A DNA stretch of 64,000 nucleotides from Ancylostoma caninum. Its lineage: Eukaryota > Nematoda > Chromadorea > Rhabditida > Ancylostomatidae. The stretch lies in assembly GCA_037903475.1 (NCBI GenBank), contig JBAJFG010000179.1, positions 248,001 to 312,000 on the forward strand, given 5' to 3'. Each line of letters opens with the position of its first letter. The first letter of the stretch is position 1. The translations under genes and the position numbers were made by a program. Of this stretch, positions 43,701-53,700 are shown in pieces. A model generated the notes under the pieces. It was given only the letters and a program-made list of their open reading frames with translations, made no database searches and was not told where the DNA came from.

Positions 43701-44836
43701 CCGAAGAGAAGGCACTATGCCTCAAGTTCAAAACCGGACGATCCATTCTCGAGCGCTACATTGAGAATCCCGACTTGGCATTGGACATGTCGGAGGAGGA
43801 CAAAGAGGAGTACGCCATCGCCGAGCGCAACGTCTCTAACACGGTGAGAAAGATGATGAAGCTTATGTACAAATTCCGCTTCCCCGACATCATGTGCATC
43901 ACCACGGCATCTCTTCTCAACAGCCTTGGCACGCCGGGAGGAGCATTCACGGATACTGAGCCGACCGAAGCCACCGAACCGCTGGATGAGCGCCAGTACA
44001 TGTACCAAGTCCTGATCGGTGACGAAGCGTCACAAATTCCAGAACCGGCCCTGACTGCTGTCTCCAATCGTATGCCGTTAGCTCAGCAGGTGTACATTGG
44101 CGACGTCCATCAACTGGAGCCGCATGCCAGATGTCATCGCGACTCGCCGGCTGCCACGTACGGAGCACGTGGAGTGATGTCAGTGATTTGCGCGGCACGC
44201 GCCGTACCCATCGCACCGCTTGTACGCACTTACAGGGCGCACCCAGCGCTAAACGAGCTACCTAACCGTGTCGCCTACGAGGGCGCGTTGATCAGTGGAG
44301 TCCGCCCCGAAGACCGACGGATGCTGCTCGACGTAATGCGCTTCCCGACTCCATCGGTGCCTTTTATGTTCATTGATGTCGACGGGAGTTCCAAGCGGGC
44401 CCACAACATGTCACATTACAACGACGCCGAATTAGAGGCCTGCTGCAACCTTGTGCGACTATTGACGGCCTCCGCGATCATACCCGCGAACATCTGCGTG
44501 ATCGCGTTCTACAAAGAGCAATACCGCAGAGCCGAACGACAACTGGCCGAGATGGGTATCGAACTCTCCACGGTAGACTCGGTGCAAGGCCGAGAAATGG
44601 AAGTCGTCATCCTCCTCACAACGAAGACGAACTTTAGCCCCGACTCGGCCGAGTTCCTGGACGACCACAAGCGGATGAATGTGGCACTGTCTCGCTGTCG
44701 CCACGGCCAGTTTATTTTAGGACACGTGCCGTCGCTGGTCAAAGTCCCCCTCTGGAATCGTGTCATTGATTGGGCCACTTCTCTCTCTGCAGTCGTCCCA
44801 CACACGGAGGTCTCGCGGTATTTTCCCGATGTTTAA
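40724..44836 (+). CDS. ORF3: UPF1-like SF1 helicase with RG-rich N-terminal region
   Basis: 1,370 residues from ATG. Residues 1-240 are Pro/Ser-rich and disordered, with DAEEFPPLSG at 207-216. Residues 258-276 are an RG repeat (GRGRGRGRGRG), typical of RNA binding. Residues 300-870 are a globular region I cannot assign. The helicase core holds Q-motif LSEEQRRAV (882-890), Walker A FGTGKT (906-911), motif Ia TASTNAAVAQ, motif II GDEASQ (1099-1104), motif III GDVHQLEP (1126-1133), motif V VDSVQGREMEVV and motif VI RMNVALSRCRHG (1317-1328). DEASQ and the SVQG and ALSR motifs place it in the UPF1/SMG2-like SF1B group. All ATP-site residues are present. It occupies the env position, 79 bp before the hairpins and purine tract. 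A role in unwinding genomic RNA, reverse-transcription intermediates or evading nonsense-mediated decay is inference. Its acquisition from a host helicase is likely but untested. Confidence 0.92.
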   Translation: METPDGAPPGLPPPGLSPSSQEASTGEFSTDLSTSRDPAVTQTSLALGPTCQPALAGASLDSQIVEVSSSPPPHAGSFDMPDDHEKRPRNSSETNYDVVDMDTSSPPVSPTSRDPADTLLCSTEDHLDLSEEALLASPKSQQEELTLTASLESLAVTMPMTATVLAGFDRFILRSEQRAAAARFAEASSRSSPASSPPPKRAAADFDAEEFPPLSGFSSPPPGPSQPWPAVSAPDEGDLPEYHQGDNSRCDGSDNVQRGGRNAGRGRGRGRGRGRGNDRAIGHNHNYQRWGALESDVEPGPLPIPSQTPRSFHHYLITSHPWGKFVNPRPVRFLRSNTVRVITRMPMDVYEHPPASGYMRLSYNRTLFPKVPLSNTVPVPAIPLIEMQHLEDTIAFRHRSHEVSRRVLLGNYEEADAADIPRVPDGVHDTTLIPPIIDRVRPVLYQVVSTGWGTGVILEAKDFFTMGPDRRELHCIILDQHAINRVNNKRGFDKTMVSVKDFVWVYDVKPTLQALRNPWGALEEARIPRTTALENNSVYFFRVSSFAFSTPDTLEEPIYGIVLFKVQRRNQTTHLKIAFEGAPEAVVVTAKLCDFSLEDIQVDDFVCATSRYNVSCAIRFSEPPSSEQARKHLCREVRSFLSMHPDESIMPLRVFRPTQDDLQRLRDRAGSFNNYCTDPVTAKQWMTRVFSVACSALSAISTMEDDRRTHWVTATVPTLTVHPLGLNFTLTDMASEAGWEPRRPVVIWVAGSTKLSRATVRRSTLDWGRKLLHVSLDAFAWSSRTLEKATKRFGRRRPDDDGYSLDICVRLTKAPPTANPTYEHISRLRAFANLQGETTASKIMDRVYGATELGCAYRTEPALFEMEEGDSVYNLNGQDVTLSEEQRRAVDLGTSTLPIVGIQAAFGTGKTVVGAIIAARRANAGKRVLMTASTNAAVAQFAQTILSLTEYRHLHVLRFVSDAAAQENLTPTPVDMNRILMSLDEEFEAELTPEEKALCLKFKTGRSILERYIENPDLALDMSEEDKEEYAIAERNVSNTVRKMMKLMYKFRFPDIMCITTASLLNSLGTPGGAFTDTEPTEATEPLDERQYMYQVLIGDEASQIPEPALTAVSNRMPLAQQVYIGDVHQLEPHARCHRDSPAATYGARGVMSVICAARAVPIAPLVRTYRAHPALNELPNRVAYEGALISGVRPEDRRMLLDVMRFPTPSVPFMFIDVDGSSKRAHNMSHYNDAELEACCNLVRLLTASAIIPANICVIAFYKEQYRRAERQLAEMGIELSTVDSVQGREMEVVILLTTKTNFSPDSAEFLDDHKRMNVALSRCRHGQFILGHVPSLVKVPLWNRVIDWATSLSAVVPHTEVSRYFPDV

Positions 44837-44898
44837 CTTTAAACATCGGATACCAAGGTGGGTACCTTTTCCCGTCATTCAAGTCCGAGGACGGACTT
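44826..44898 (+). promoter_or_regulatory. Three tandem hairpins before the purine tract
   Basis: 44,826-44,849 is an 11-bp perfect stem with a 2-nt loop (CCGATGTTTAA, CT, TTAAACATCGG) that includes the ORF3 stop codon. 44,855-44,868 is a 5-bp stem. 44,881-44,898 is a 7-bp perfect stem (AAGTCCG, AGGA, CGGACTT). Possible RNA export, 3'-end or reverse-transcription element. Confidence 0.55.
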
Positions 44899-44903
44899 AA
44901 AGT

Positions 44904-44915
44904 AAAGGGGGGAGG
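44904..44915 (+). promoter_or_regulatory. Polypurine tract
   Basis: AAAGGGGGGAGG abuts the 3' LTR and is the expected primer for plus-strand DNA synthesis. It fixes the LTR start. Confidence 0.85.
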
Positions 44916-45392
44916 TGTAAAGGGGATTATTTTGATGACAGGTATAATTGACTCTAAATAGTCTCTGAACCCTAGACAAACTATTGTAGGCATTGTAAAC
45001 TACAAGAATGTTCAGAACGGCAAGATGACTCATGTCTTTCAGGGCGGAGCAAGCAACCCCGATGCCCGAGTGAGAAGCTTCCTTGCCGAGCCGCCGTGCT
45101 GCCTGATCCCGTATCGTCTCCCTCATCGAGACGCTCACCCAGGCGGATCGCCTACTCCACCCAGCTCTGTTGACCTGCCAGCCGAACGCCGCCACCGACA
45201 CCTCAACCGCCAACCTTCCCTATCGCCATCCTGTGATCTCACCCCTGTGCCCGTATTGTGCCTTTATCTGCTATTGATACTCTGTCCTGTAATACACATC
45301 ATTTTGCTGCCATAAGGATAAACATTATTTATCCTCAATCCTGTGTGTCGGTTGATGACGGCGAGCCGCTTCTACTGAGCTACGCTCTTACT
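44916..45392 (+). repeat. 3' LTR (477 bp)
   Basis: Identical to 30,956-31,432 except for T instead of A at 44,945. It is followed by TGTG (45,393-45,396) and then by the remaining 95 bp of repeat X. Confidence 0.93.
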
Positions 45393-45490
45393 TGTGAAGT
45401 TTAACTGAAAATGCGTCGAATCAAACTCAAGAAAATTTAAAATATAAGCCAAAGAATGTCTCCTCCTTCTCAGCCAGTATGGCGTCACTT
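45393..45490 (-). repeat. Outer end of right palindrome arm (repeat X) beyond the LTR element
   Basis: TGTGAAGTTTAACTGAAAAT and onward is the reverse complement of 21,323-21,410. It confirms that the retrotransposon split the arm. Confidence 0.85.
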
Positions 45491-45607
45491 TAGAGAATTT
45501 AGAGTCCACAGCCTTTAGCGCCTATCCGCACACCGACCAGGACCTTGCCTAATTCGAGATCCCGAGTCTTCGCTCGACTTGCATTTGCAATAACGTATAC
45601 GTATACG

Positions 45608-45913
45608 TATAGTGGAGTCGTTTTGACAGTTCGTTTTCCGCGACAGCGGCTCCCTGGCATTGGAGCACGCAGCGCGGTTGGTCAAAAAGTTGACCTATGA
45701 TTCATCTAGTATCTTTGAAGAGTATTGTAGCTTGTTTCTCCTTATATTGTTCTTTCTCAGCTCTTAGAACAGATGAAGAAGGGAACAGACGATAAAACCT
45801 GTCAAAGAAGCAGGATCCATCGTGGGTTAACTGTTTGACCAACCGCACTGCGTGCTCCAATGCCAGCGGGGCCGCTACCGCGGACAACGCACTGTCAAAA
45901 CGACTCCACTATA
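45608..45913. mobile_element. Foldback MITE with about 80-bp inverted repeats
   Basis: TATAGTGGAGTCGTTTTGAC at the left end is mirrored at the right end. Similarity continues for about 80 bp per arm, around a centre of about 140 bp with no coding capacity. TA flanks suggest a TA target. Confidence 0.7.
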
Positions 45914-46983
45914 TATTCCTCGATAATATAACGTGAATCAACAAAAATTCTGAGCATGTGAGTGATTTAATGCCCTTCGCTGAGATTGAATTGTCTTATC
46001 CACATGTGCGTTTCATCACGGATGTCGAAACCGGCGTGGTGGAACCTGACGCCCGCTTGAAACACGGTAATGAAGGGACTCGATCACGAGAACGTATTTA
46101 TGAGCGAAACGCGATAAATTCAAATTTCCATAAGTAGCCGTTGAAGGACTGCGGTACACGCTCCGTTGATGCAAGTATGGGATCAACCGTATCAACCGTA
46201 AAAATGAGTTTCCGCACAATCCTCTATTCTAGGCTGTTCGGTACTTTAACAAGTAGGGTCAGCAACATTAGCAGTGCATTCACGGAGATTTGCCAAATAC
46301 TCCACACTACAATGTCGGTCCACTCGCTCCAAGTCTGGAGACATAGGCTTCTATTTGAAGCCACGCCTACGGCGAAGGGTGCCCGCCTCGGTCGACCCGG
46401 CCGTAGTAAAAACCCGCTTGGGGCGCCCCGTCGAAAGCCACGCCAAAATTTGGTCCCTCGGATGATCCAGTAGTAATAACATTCTTCTTAGGTTACCCGA
46501 GCCTTTTGCATCAGTAAGACAGGACACTCACGGTCACCATCTGGGTAGGGCCGCCGCGATAGTGGCCGATACAGTTTGATTAATTTAATTCTAATGTAAC
46601 ATTGTAACAGAGAAGATTCCGCAATAACTTCCCCACAGAAAAAAAAACTGAAGTAAGCACCAACGCGAAGCCGCGCGCTGACTCAAGATATTCGTTTTCT
46701 GAGTTCAGTTGGTCCAAAAGTATAGTGGTCCACGGCTCCGACAGAAATCGCAGCGAAGTGACGCTTTGGCTCAGTAAATAAATGAATGACTGTTTAGAAA
46801 ATGCAGGAGGATGGTGAGCACATTTTTCCGGAAACACATCCTGAAATATTCCGAAAATGAAGTCAGGAAATCTGTTGAAGTTTCTTCTGCCATACCAGAT
46901 TGTTACGGTGGAACGTTACTAATGACCTAAAGTTTCCGCGCAACCGTCGTCGTTACAGGCCAGCTTTTCAACCTGTGCGCTAT

Positions 46984-47057
<74 letters not shown>

Positions 47058-47769
47058 TAAAAGGTCTCCTCATACTCTGCTAGTCCTCGGCCTCGTGAGA
47101 AACTCTTTTTAATTTGACTAACATTCCAGAAAATCAGGTGAACTTCCGACTAATCCATCAATAAACAATTTCTGCACTGCAAATTCTCGCAAACGCTGTC
47201 CTTCACTTATTACAAAACCTCTTCTCGACCAATAGTATCACAATGTCCCAATGTCTCGATAACTTTTTCCTCCAATTTCTTCAGAGAACCAACCTCAGTT
47301 CAAGATTATAGGGTGAAAAATTTATAACAGCAGATTTAGGCACCAAAATTGCCATCACATTCATAAACAATTACAACTTTGTCACGTCACGAAGTCAAAT
47401 AAAAAATGACTAGATCATCATATTTGCTTAACACCACATGATAGTCGTGTTATAATTGACAGACAGCAACCCGAATTACAAAAGAAAATGAAAGAAATCA
47501 TTATCGACAGTACAAACATCAAGACCACATATAAACATAAAATCAATCATAGAAATAACAAAAAAAAAATTTAAAGAATTCCTAGACCTAGCACAATAGC
47601 AAAACCCGTGTTGTTCCATTCTTCTGATCTTTACAATATTATGCTGTTGTTACAACAACTTGATAAGTTCCTCCTCAGTCATTCTGGAAAAAGCAACCAT
47701 AGTCCTGATATATCAAATTTCTGTTCGGTGAGCTGTTACTTTTAACGCTAAATAAATAGAAAAATCTGC
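45914..47769. other. Gene-free stretch with (TA)n microsatellite
   Basis: A (TA)n tract with TACA interruptions covers 46,981-47,055. Short frames at 46,016-46,473 and 46,580-46,837 match nothing I know. Confidence 0.5.
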
Positions 47770-50700
47770 TTACATTTTTGGAGGGCTTCGAGCTCTGTAC
47801 GTGGTGCTGGCAGTGTCCACTTCAGATTCTGTGAGTTCCTCTTGCAATTCCTTTGGTAATCCGTCGAGGCACGTCCGCGCAAAATCCATATCGGCTGAAA
47901 CGACTGAAGTGCTACAGAAAATGGTAACACTTGAAAATTTGCCAACTAATGTTTGAAAGTTCATAAGTGTAGTTAGTAGAAACTTCATAGCTTCGCATTA
48001 GCACGATTGCCAGCTTTAGTTGAGTCAATTCATATATGTAAACCCACCATCCGCGACAGAATACAAAGATAATATTCAAAACAGCATGAACCACGCCCCC
48101 ATGACTTGTATTTATTTTTTTCCAGCGACCCTCCCAAATCCAATGAAGTGAACACACCATGGTCCTCGGTTGTGCGCGTACATGCAGGACAATTATCTTC
48201 CGAAGGTAGTGTGATTTGGTCGTTGTCTGGTGGCGGAGACTCAAGCGGACGCGGAACTTGGTCCTCGGGATCATTTCGTAATTTTCTCGATATGAATTCC
48301 GGATAGAGCACTGAAATCGTACAAATATGGAATCGGCAGGAATCGCAGAAATTTGATGTTCGCAGGAATTTGGCGGTGACTCACTGCTTGGTACCGTAGC
48401 TCTTTGAATAGATGTCATATTCCCATATCGATCCACAGTTACCGGTGGTACAGGTATAGCAGACGGAGACACCATAAGATGGCAACGACCTCGCTCTCCA
48501 GTAACAGCTTTGAAATGCAAACCATGCTGTAATAGGCACAGCTATTATCAGTTATAGAACAGGTGAGGTGTTGACTGCTCACAAAAAAAAACTCACCACA
48601 GTAAGGAAATCTATACTTGGTTGAGTGTTTCCTTCTTGATCGACCGTTGTACCAGACTGAAGCGCCAGTGTGTGTTCCATAAGATCCAAGAGTTCTTCCA
48701 TATCCAGATAAGCAGGCCTGGAGTTTTCAACCACTAAATCTTGAAATTTCTAGTTTTCTCGCCCATAAAAAAAGATAACGGTTCCTCTTAACTGCTCATC
48801 TTCAACCGCAGCCGCTATACTCCTCGAAGAGTATAGCAGTTCGTTGGCTGCAGCCGAAGCTACACTGGTTTCGGTAATTGGTTGTCGATGAGAGCGCCAA
48901 TAGCCTTAGCAACACTCCGCTCACAATCGATATGCACCTAAACCAGCGTTGCCACGGTTGCAGCGACCGGAAGCTTTTCACATACAGCTTACTTGATGAA
49001 CTCAACCTAATAGATTGGAAATACAATCACGAAATTCTCAAGAAAAGCCCCAACTCATGAGATCAACGAGAAACACAAAAAAGTAGTTTACCTGTTGTCC
49101 ATATCCGAAGCAAATGGCATTTCAGTGAGCCCGAGTTTGTGTTCGGGACCGAAAATTCCAGCTACAGACAAATTTGTTCTTTGAGCCATGTCGAAGACGT
49201 CGATCCCCTCTGAAATAGAATTCAATGAGACTCGTTCTCTGGAAAATTTAAATTACCACAAGACTCGAGAAACTAGTACAATAGTGCAAGATCTATTGTA
49301 TTACCTATAACACATCCAGGAAGTGCGTTATGCAGATATCGCATAGCATTCCATCTTCTCCTTTTTGTCTGTCGTTTTTCATCGTAAACTCGACGACAGC
49401 GAGATAAAAGATCCGCGTTGGCAGCTCGCTGGCTGGGAATCGACGGTGGTCGTTCTCTTGGCTTCAAAGTGACCCTAAACAGTATTTAACTTCGAGTACA
49501 CTAGGAAACTGCAAAACAGATGTCAAGTAAGAGCAAGAATCACAACAAATGGCAGTTCCATAAATTAGGAGAAGAACCGACACAGGGGAATGACGTGCGC
49601 CTTCGAGTGTGAAGAAAAAAAACTATGCGTTTATCATTCTTAAGTGATGAAAGGCAACAGGAGCATCTAACTGGCTTACGAAAAAATCATCAAGATGAAA
49701 AATTCACTGGTAAATCCGCTATCCCTCTTTCCTTGAAAACTCAGATGATCACAACACCATACAGTAATCAATTCCTTCGTTTTCAATTTAAACTGAGCCA
49801 ATGGCCTCAACGCCGAGAATGAGAACAGGTTTCTTGCAGACGCACCGATTGCATCAAGATAGAAAAAGAAAACAAAACTGGGGGTTGGACAATAATTTCG
49901 ACTGTATAGTAAGGTCTACGTTTTTTTTTTAGTTATGTGGAATCCATACAAAATCACTGCAATAAAAACAAAACCAAAACACCTTACCATTCTTTCAACT
50001 TCCTCGGCCTTCTGTCAGGCTTCTTTTTCAAAGCTTCAACGCTCTCCGTATGCTCACGCATCCTCTCACAAGTGATTGCATAACAAAGATCAAGCAGATC
50101 ACCGGGAATTTCATCGGCCACTTTGATGCCATTTTTCCTGAACGCAGCCACTTTTCGGAAGTTAGATCAAGTGGTCACAGAGCTGGCGAAAACTCACAGT
50201 CGATAGTACTGATTACAGGCAACGCTGACACATTCCTGCACAAATTTTTCGTAATCGCCTCCGATTACAGAAGCAGCCTGTTGAAGTGGTCCAAACACCT
50301 TCCACATGCGTTGCATGACCGCCCAAGGAGGAAATGCTGGAGAAATCCACAATTAATTTGCACGTAAGAAAGCAGAAAACAGATAGAAACGAATAGATAA
50401 CAGCCTTTTTCTAGGGGTAGAACCATTTTTATCTGCATTTGCATCCTGTTGAGCTTTGTCAGTCGAAAGAGTAGTGCTTTGCGCAAACCAAAATGAACGA
50501 GAGTTGGATGAGAAGAATGAAAAGGTGATGTCGTTACAACACGTAAGCGAGGGCAGATAGAATGAAGAATTCAGCAAAAAGGAGACTACTGGAGCTTAAA
50601 AAGTGGAAGATGAATTCGATGGAAGTGAAGAGAGCTGAAAAGAATGAATGTGTGAGAAATAAGTGGATGCATAATTCAAAGAAATGAACCTGCTGCAGAA

Positions 50701-53700
50701 AACTATGTATAGTCCTTTTCACAGTGGGATAGTTGGAAAGACGTCAGAGAGAGAGAGAGAGGGAGGGAGAGAGAGAGAGAGAGAGAGAGGGAGGGAGGGA
50801 GAAAGCGCGATGAAGGTGAAGTAGAAAGTTCTCTGAAAGTGACTTCACTTACATGGAATGAGCAGTCTATTCTGGGCTCGATTGATTGCGAGAATACGAG
50901 ATGCAACCCAGTCAGCATCATCCGAAAATGGGATTTCTCGCTGATCTGGTGTTGGTATCTCTAGAGTATCTGCTATCATCAACTCATATGCGGCGCGGTG
51001 TTCACGATATAACTCGGACAACAATGCTGTCACTTGGACAGCACTTCTACCAGCAGTTCTGAAGAAAGTGGCAATTATGATAACACTCAAGAGTAACAAA
51101 AATTGCAGCAAACAACACTGCCTACCTGAAAGTTTCTCCTTTTTTGCGCAAAACCATCTGTTGAAGAAATTGTTTGCAACAACTTCTGGCAATGAATTCT
51201 TGTTTCTCACTTAACAAGAAATACTTTTATTTTTATAACCCAAGGAAAATGCGAGGAGGAACTCACTAAGACAGCCTTGTTGGGAGGGCGTTAGGTAGCC
51301 CAGGCGGTACAACCGCCGATTTTTTGTGCGGTGCAACCCTAAAAATGCAGTAACGGACTAGAAAAAAAGAGGAAAATTCGAACCACATACGGGATAGGGC
51401 TTTCCTCTGAGCTTTCACTGTCTTCATCTGATTCCACGTCGAAGTCTTGTAGAACAACTTTCCCGGATTCACCGTCAACACCAGATGATGGAATAAGTTT
51501 CAGTGATCTAAAAGTAGATAGTTTAACATGTCACTCATGAAGAATATGAAATTTACCACATGCACTGGAAAACTCGATTACTTACGATGGCGCTATGTCG
51601 TCTATGTCATAGTAGACACTGCTGGCATACTCAGTTTCCCTGAAAAACCAAGTCGTCATTCGTAACATAAAGTAAAACAGTATCTGAGTACCAGTTTGTT
51701 ACACAGAGAACAACTCACTCATCAGAATACCCTTCATCGTCCGTTGAAGAAAGGTCAACATCTCCCGGGACCTCTTGGCTGAAAATTTCATTCTCAACCG
51801 TTGACATCAGTATAAATCGATTTTGAAGATGACATCCGTAAACCACTCGTAGACAACTGGACTTCTAGGTAAAAGCATCTAGTAGGTTATAGCCTACCGC
51901 CAAACAAGGCAAAATGGTCCTGAGACTTTAATGTGACAATCGTTGTAATTTCCAAACAAAAAGATTTAGCGGAACAATTTCTAGGCACTCTCACTGTCTG
52001 ATATAAACACATGTGAGCAGACAAATTTGCAGGATTGAGCGCGCACAGCAGCGCTATCACGAAACGCTCTGAAATCGCTATCTTGTGCTCCCGCCGTGGC
52101 TAACTGAAGTTATGTTCAGCCTTTTTCATTGTAAAGCCATCACATACGATGAAAAAATACTGAATATAGCCATGATTAGCTAACAAAGCAGCGCAAGAAA
52201 GCGAATCCTGGGCGCATTGCGGTCGCGCTGCCGTTTGCAGTGAATTCCGCAAATTCGGCAGCTCCACTGACCACCATTACGCACAGGCGAGAAATGCGAA
52301 GGAAAGTGGTAGGACCCAGATTAACACCAGGCTGATCCTGATCAAACGCTAGCCAGTCAGTCAGCTGTTATCATAATGTCCTACAGAGCAATTGAATCGA
52401 AGGTTAAACCAACAACTCACCAAGACAGCGAAACCGCGGCATGGTCCTCTAGCCTGATAGTCTTGCGACATCTTTTCATCGGTATATCTGCACAGATGTT
52501 GAAACCATAGAAATCGTTTTCATCATTCGGATCCACTCCAGGCACATCGAAAGGTTCCAGCTCAAATGGTTTGAACCGACGAACATCCCTCTCGAAGAAC
52601 CACACCGACTCGCTGTCATGCTCTGGTCGGATCTCCCATTTCTTTAGGCAGAAATTTTCCAGCAAATAGGTGATGCCCTGTTGCCATGCAAATCGCCTGC
52701 ACAGTGGTTGGAACCGCTTCGGCATATTTCTACAGGCTGCTATGGCTAACTTAGCGTGTTTCCTTGAAATTGTCGGCCAAACCGGCACTCCTGCCTGGCC
52801 ATCGTTTGAATCTGATCCTTCTGGGGAACTCATACCTGATGTTAGAGCTTCTAAAGTAAGTGGGGAAACACTTGGGCTAAGGTCCCATTGTCTTCTCACA
52901 GCATCGCTATCTGTAGACTCGTCTGATGATTCTCTTTGGGATGTTTCTTTAACCGGCAGGCTCTCCTCGGCACTAAGCTCTGACTCCTCTTCACTCACAG
53001 AACTTAATTCTCTCGACAACATTGTGACATCATTCGGAATGGCGATCTCAAGCGAATGCAAGGACTGTGTTGCAGAGGGGTTAAGAACTATGGGCAGAAT
53101 CTGAGTGGACATTGCTGCTGGTGGTTCAGCAACAGGAAATTGCCCACTTCGATAAGATCCACCACTAGGATAATGCTGTCGGTAATCTTCTTCCATTGGA
53201 ATTTCGGGAGTGAAATATTGAGCTTTTTGTGGTGATTGTTGAACACTCGCAGGTATCTTCGGCTTGACTGCCGGAGGCTCAAGCACGGCTAAGTTCATGA
53301 GCTCGCGCAATTCCCGGATCTCGTCCTCACTGCTCTCGCCTTCATCGACGGACTTGTGAGGTGAAATACACGGACCTTTCCTAACTGCGAACTGGGCATG
53401 ATGGTATGGTGGGAGAATATGCTCCTGAAAACGAAAAAGATATGGTAAGGTAAATGCTAGGGATACCTAGTGGTCAAAATAATTCAATATCAAGAAAAAA
53501 ACCAACAGTACCTGCATCCTATGCCTTGGCACTCCCTCAGGAATCACTGTCGGTTCGATGATAAGAGGCGGTAGCTCCGGCAGGAACATCAAATTGCTGG
53601 GAGGATCAGGCTTCTTAGGCGCTTTCTTGTCCAGCTCAGCCAAAGCCTTCTTCGCAATACGTTGTTCATTCATCAAATAGACGTACCGCATGGCTCTCAT

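Larger units (their letters stand above)
30956..45392 (+). mobile_element. Intact Ty3/Gypsy LTR retrotransposon carrying a helicase gene
   Basis: 14,437 bp: 5' LTR, primer-binding site, 1.85-kb leader, ORF1 (Gag, glycoprotein-like, protease), ORF2 (RT, RNase H, integrase) in the +1 frame, ORF3 (SF1 helicase), purine tract, 3' LTR. The RT-RNase H-integrase order and motif details place it in Ty3/Gypsy (Metaviridae). LTRs differ at one of 477 positions (30,985 A versus 44,945 T). All three frames are open and every catalytic motif I checked is present, so the copy is young and possibly active. It sits in repeat X at the outer edge of the right palindrome arm. ORF3 lies between integrase and the purine tract, so it is part of the element and not a later insertion. 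Confidence 0.93.

Noticed and set aside
45025..45315. Open frames of about 100 codons on both strands of the LTRs (also 30,936-31,355)
   Set aside because: Identical in both LTRs because the LTRs are duplicates; GC-rich composition explains the lack of stops. No protein resemblance.
46900..47112. Open frame with long Ile-Tyr repeats
   Set aside because: It is a translation of the (TA)n microsatellite, with no other coding evidence.
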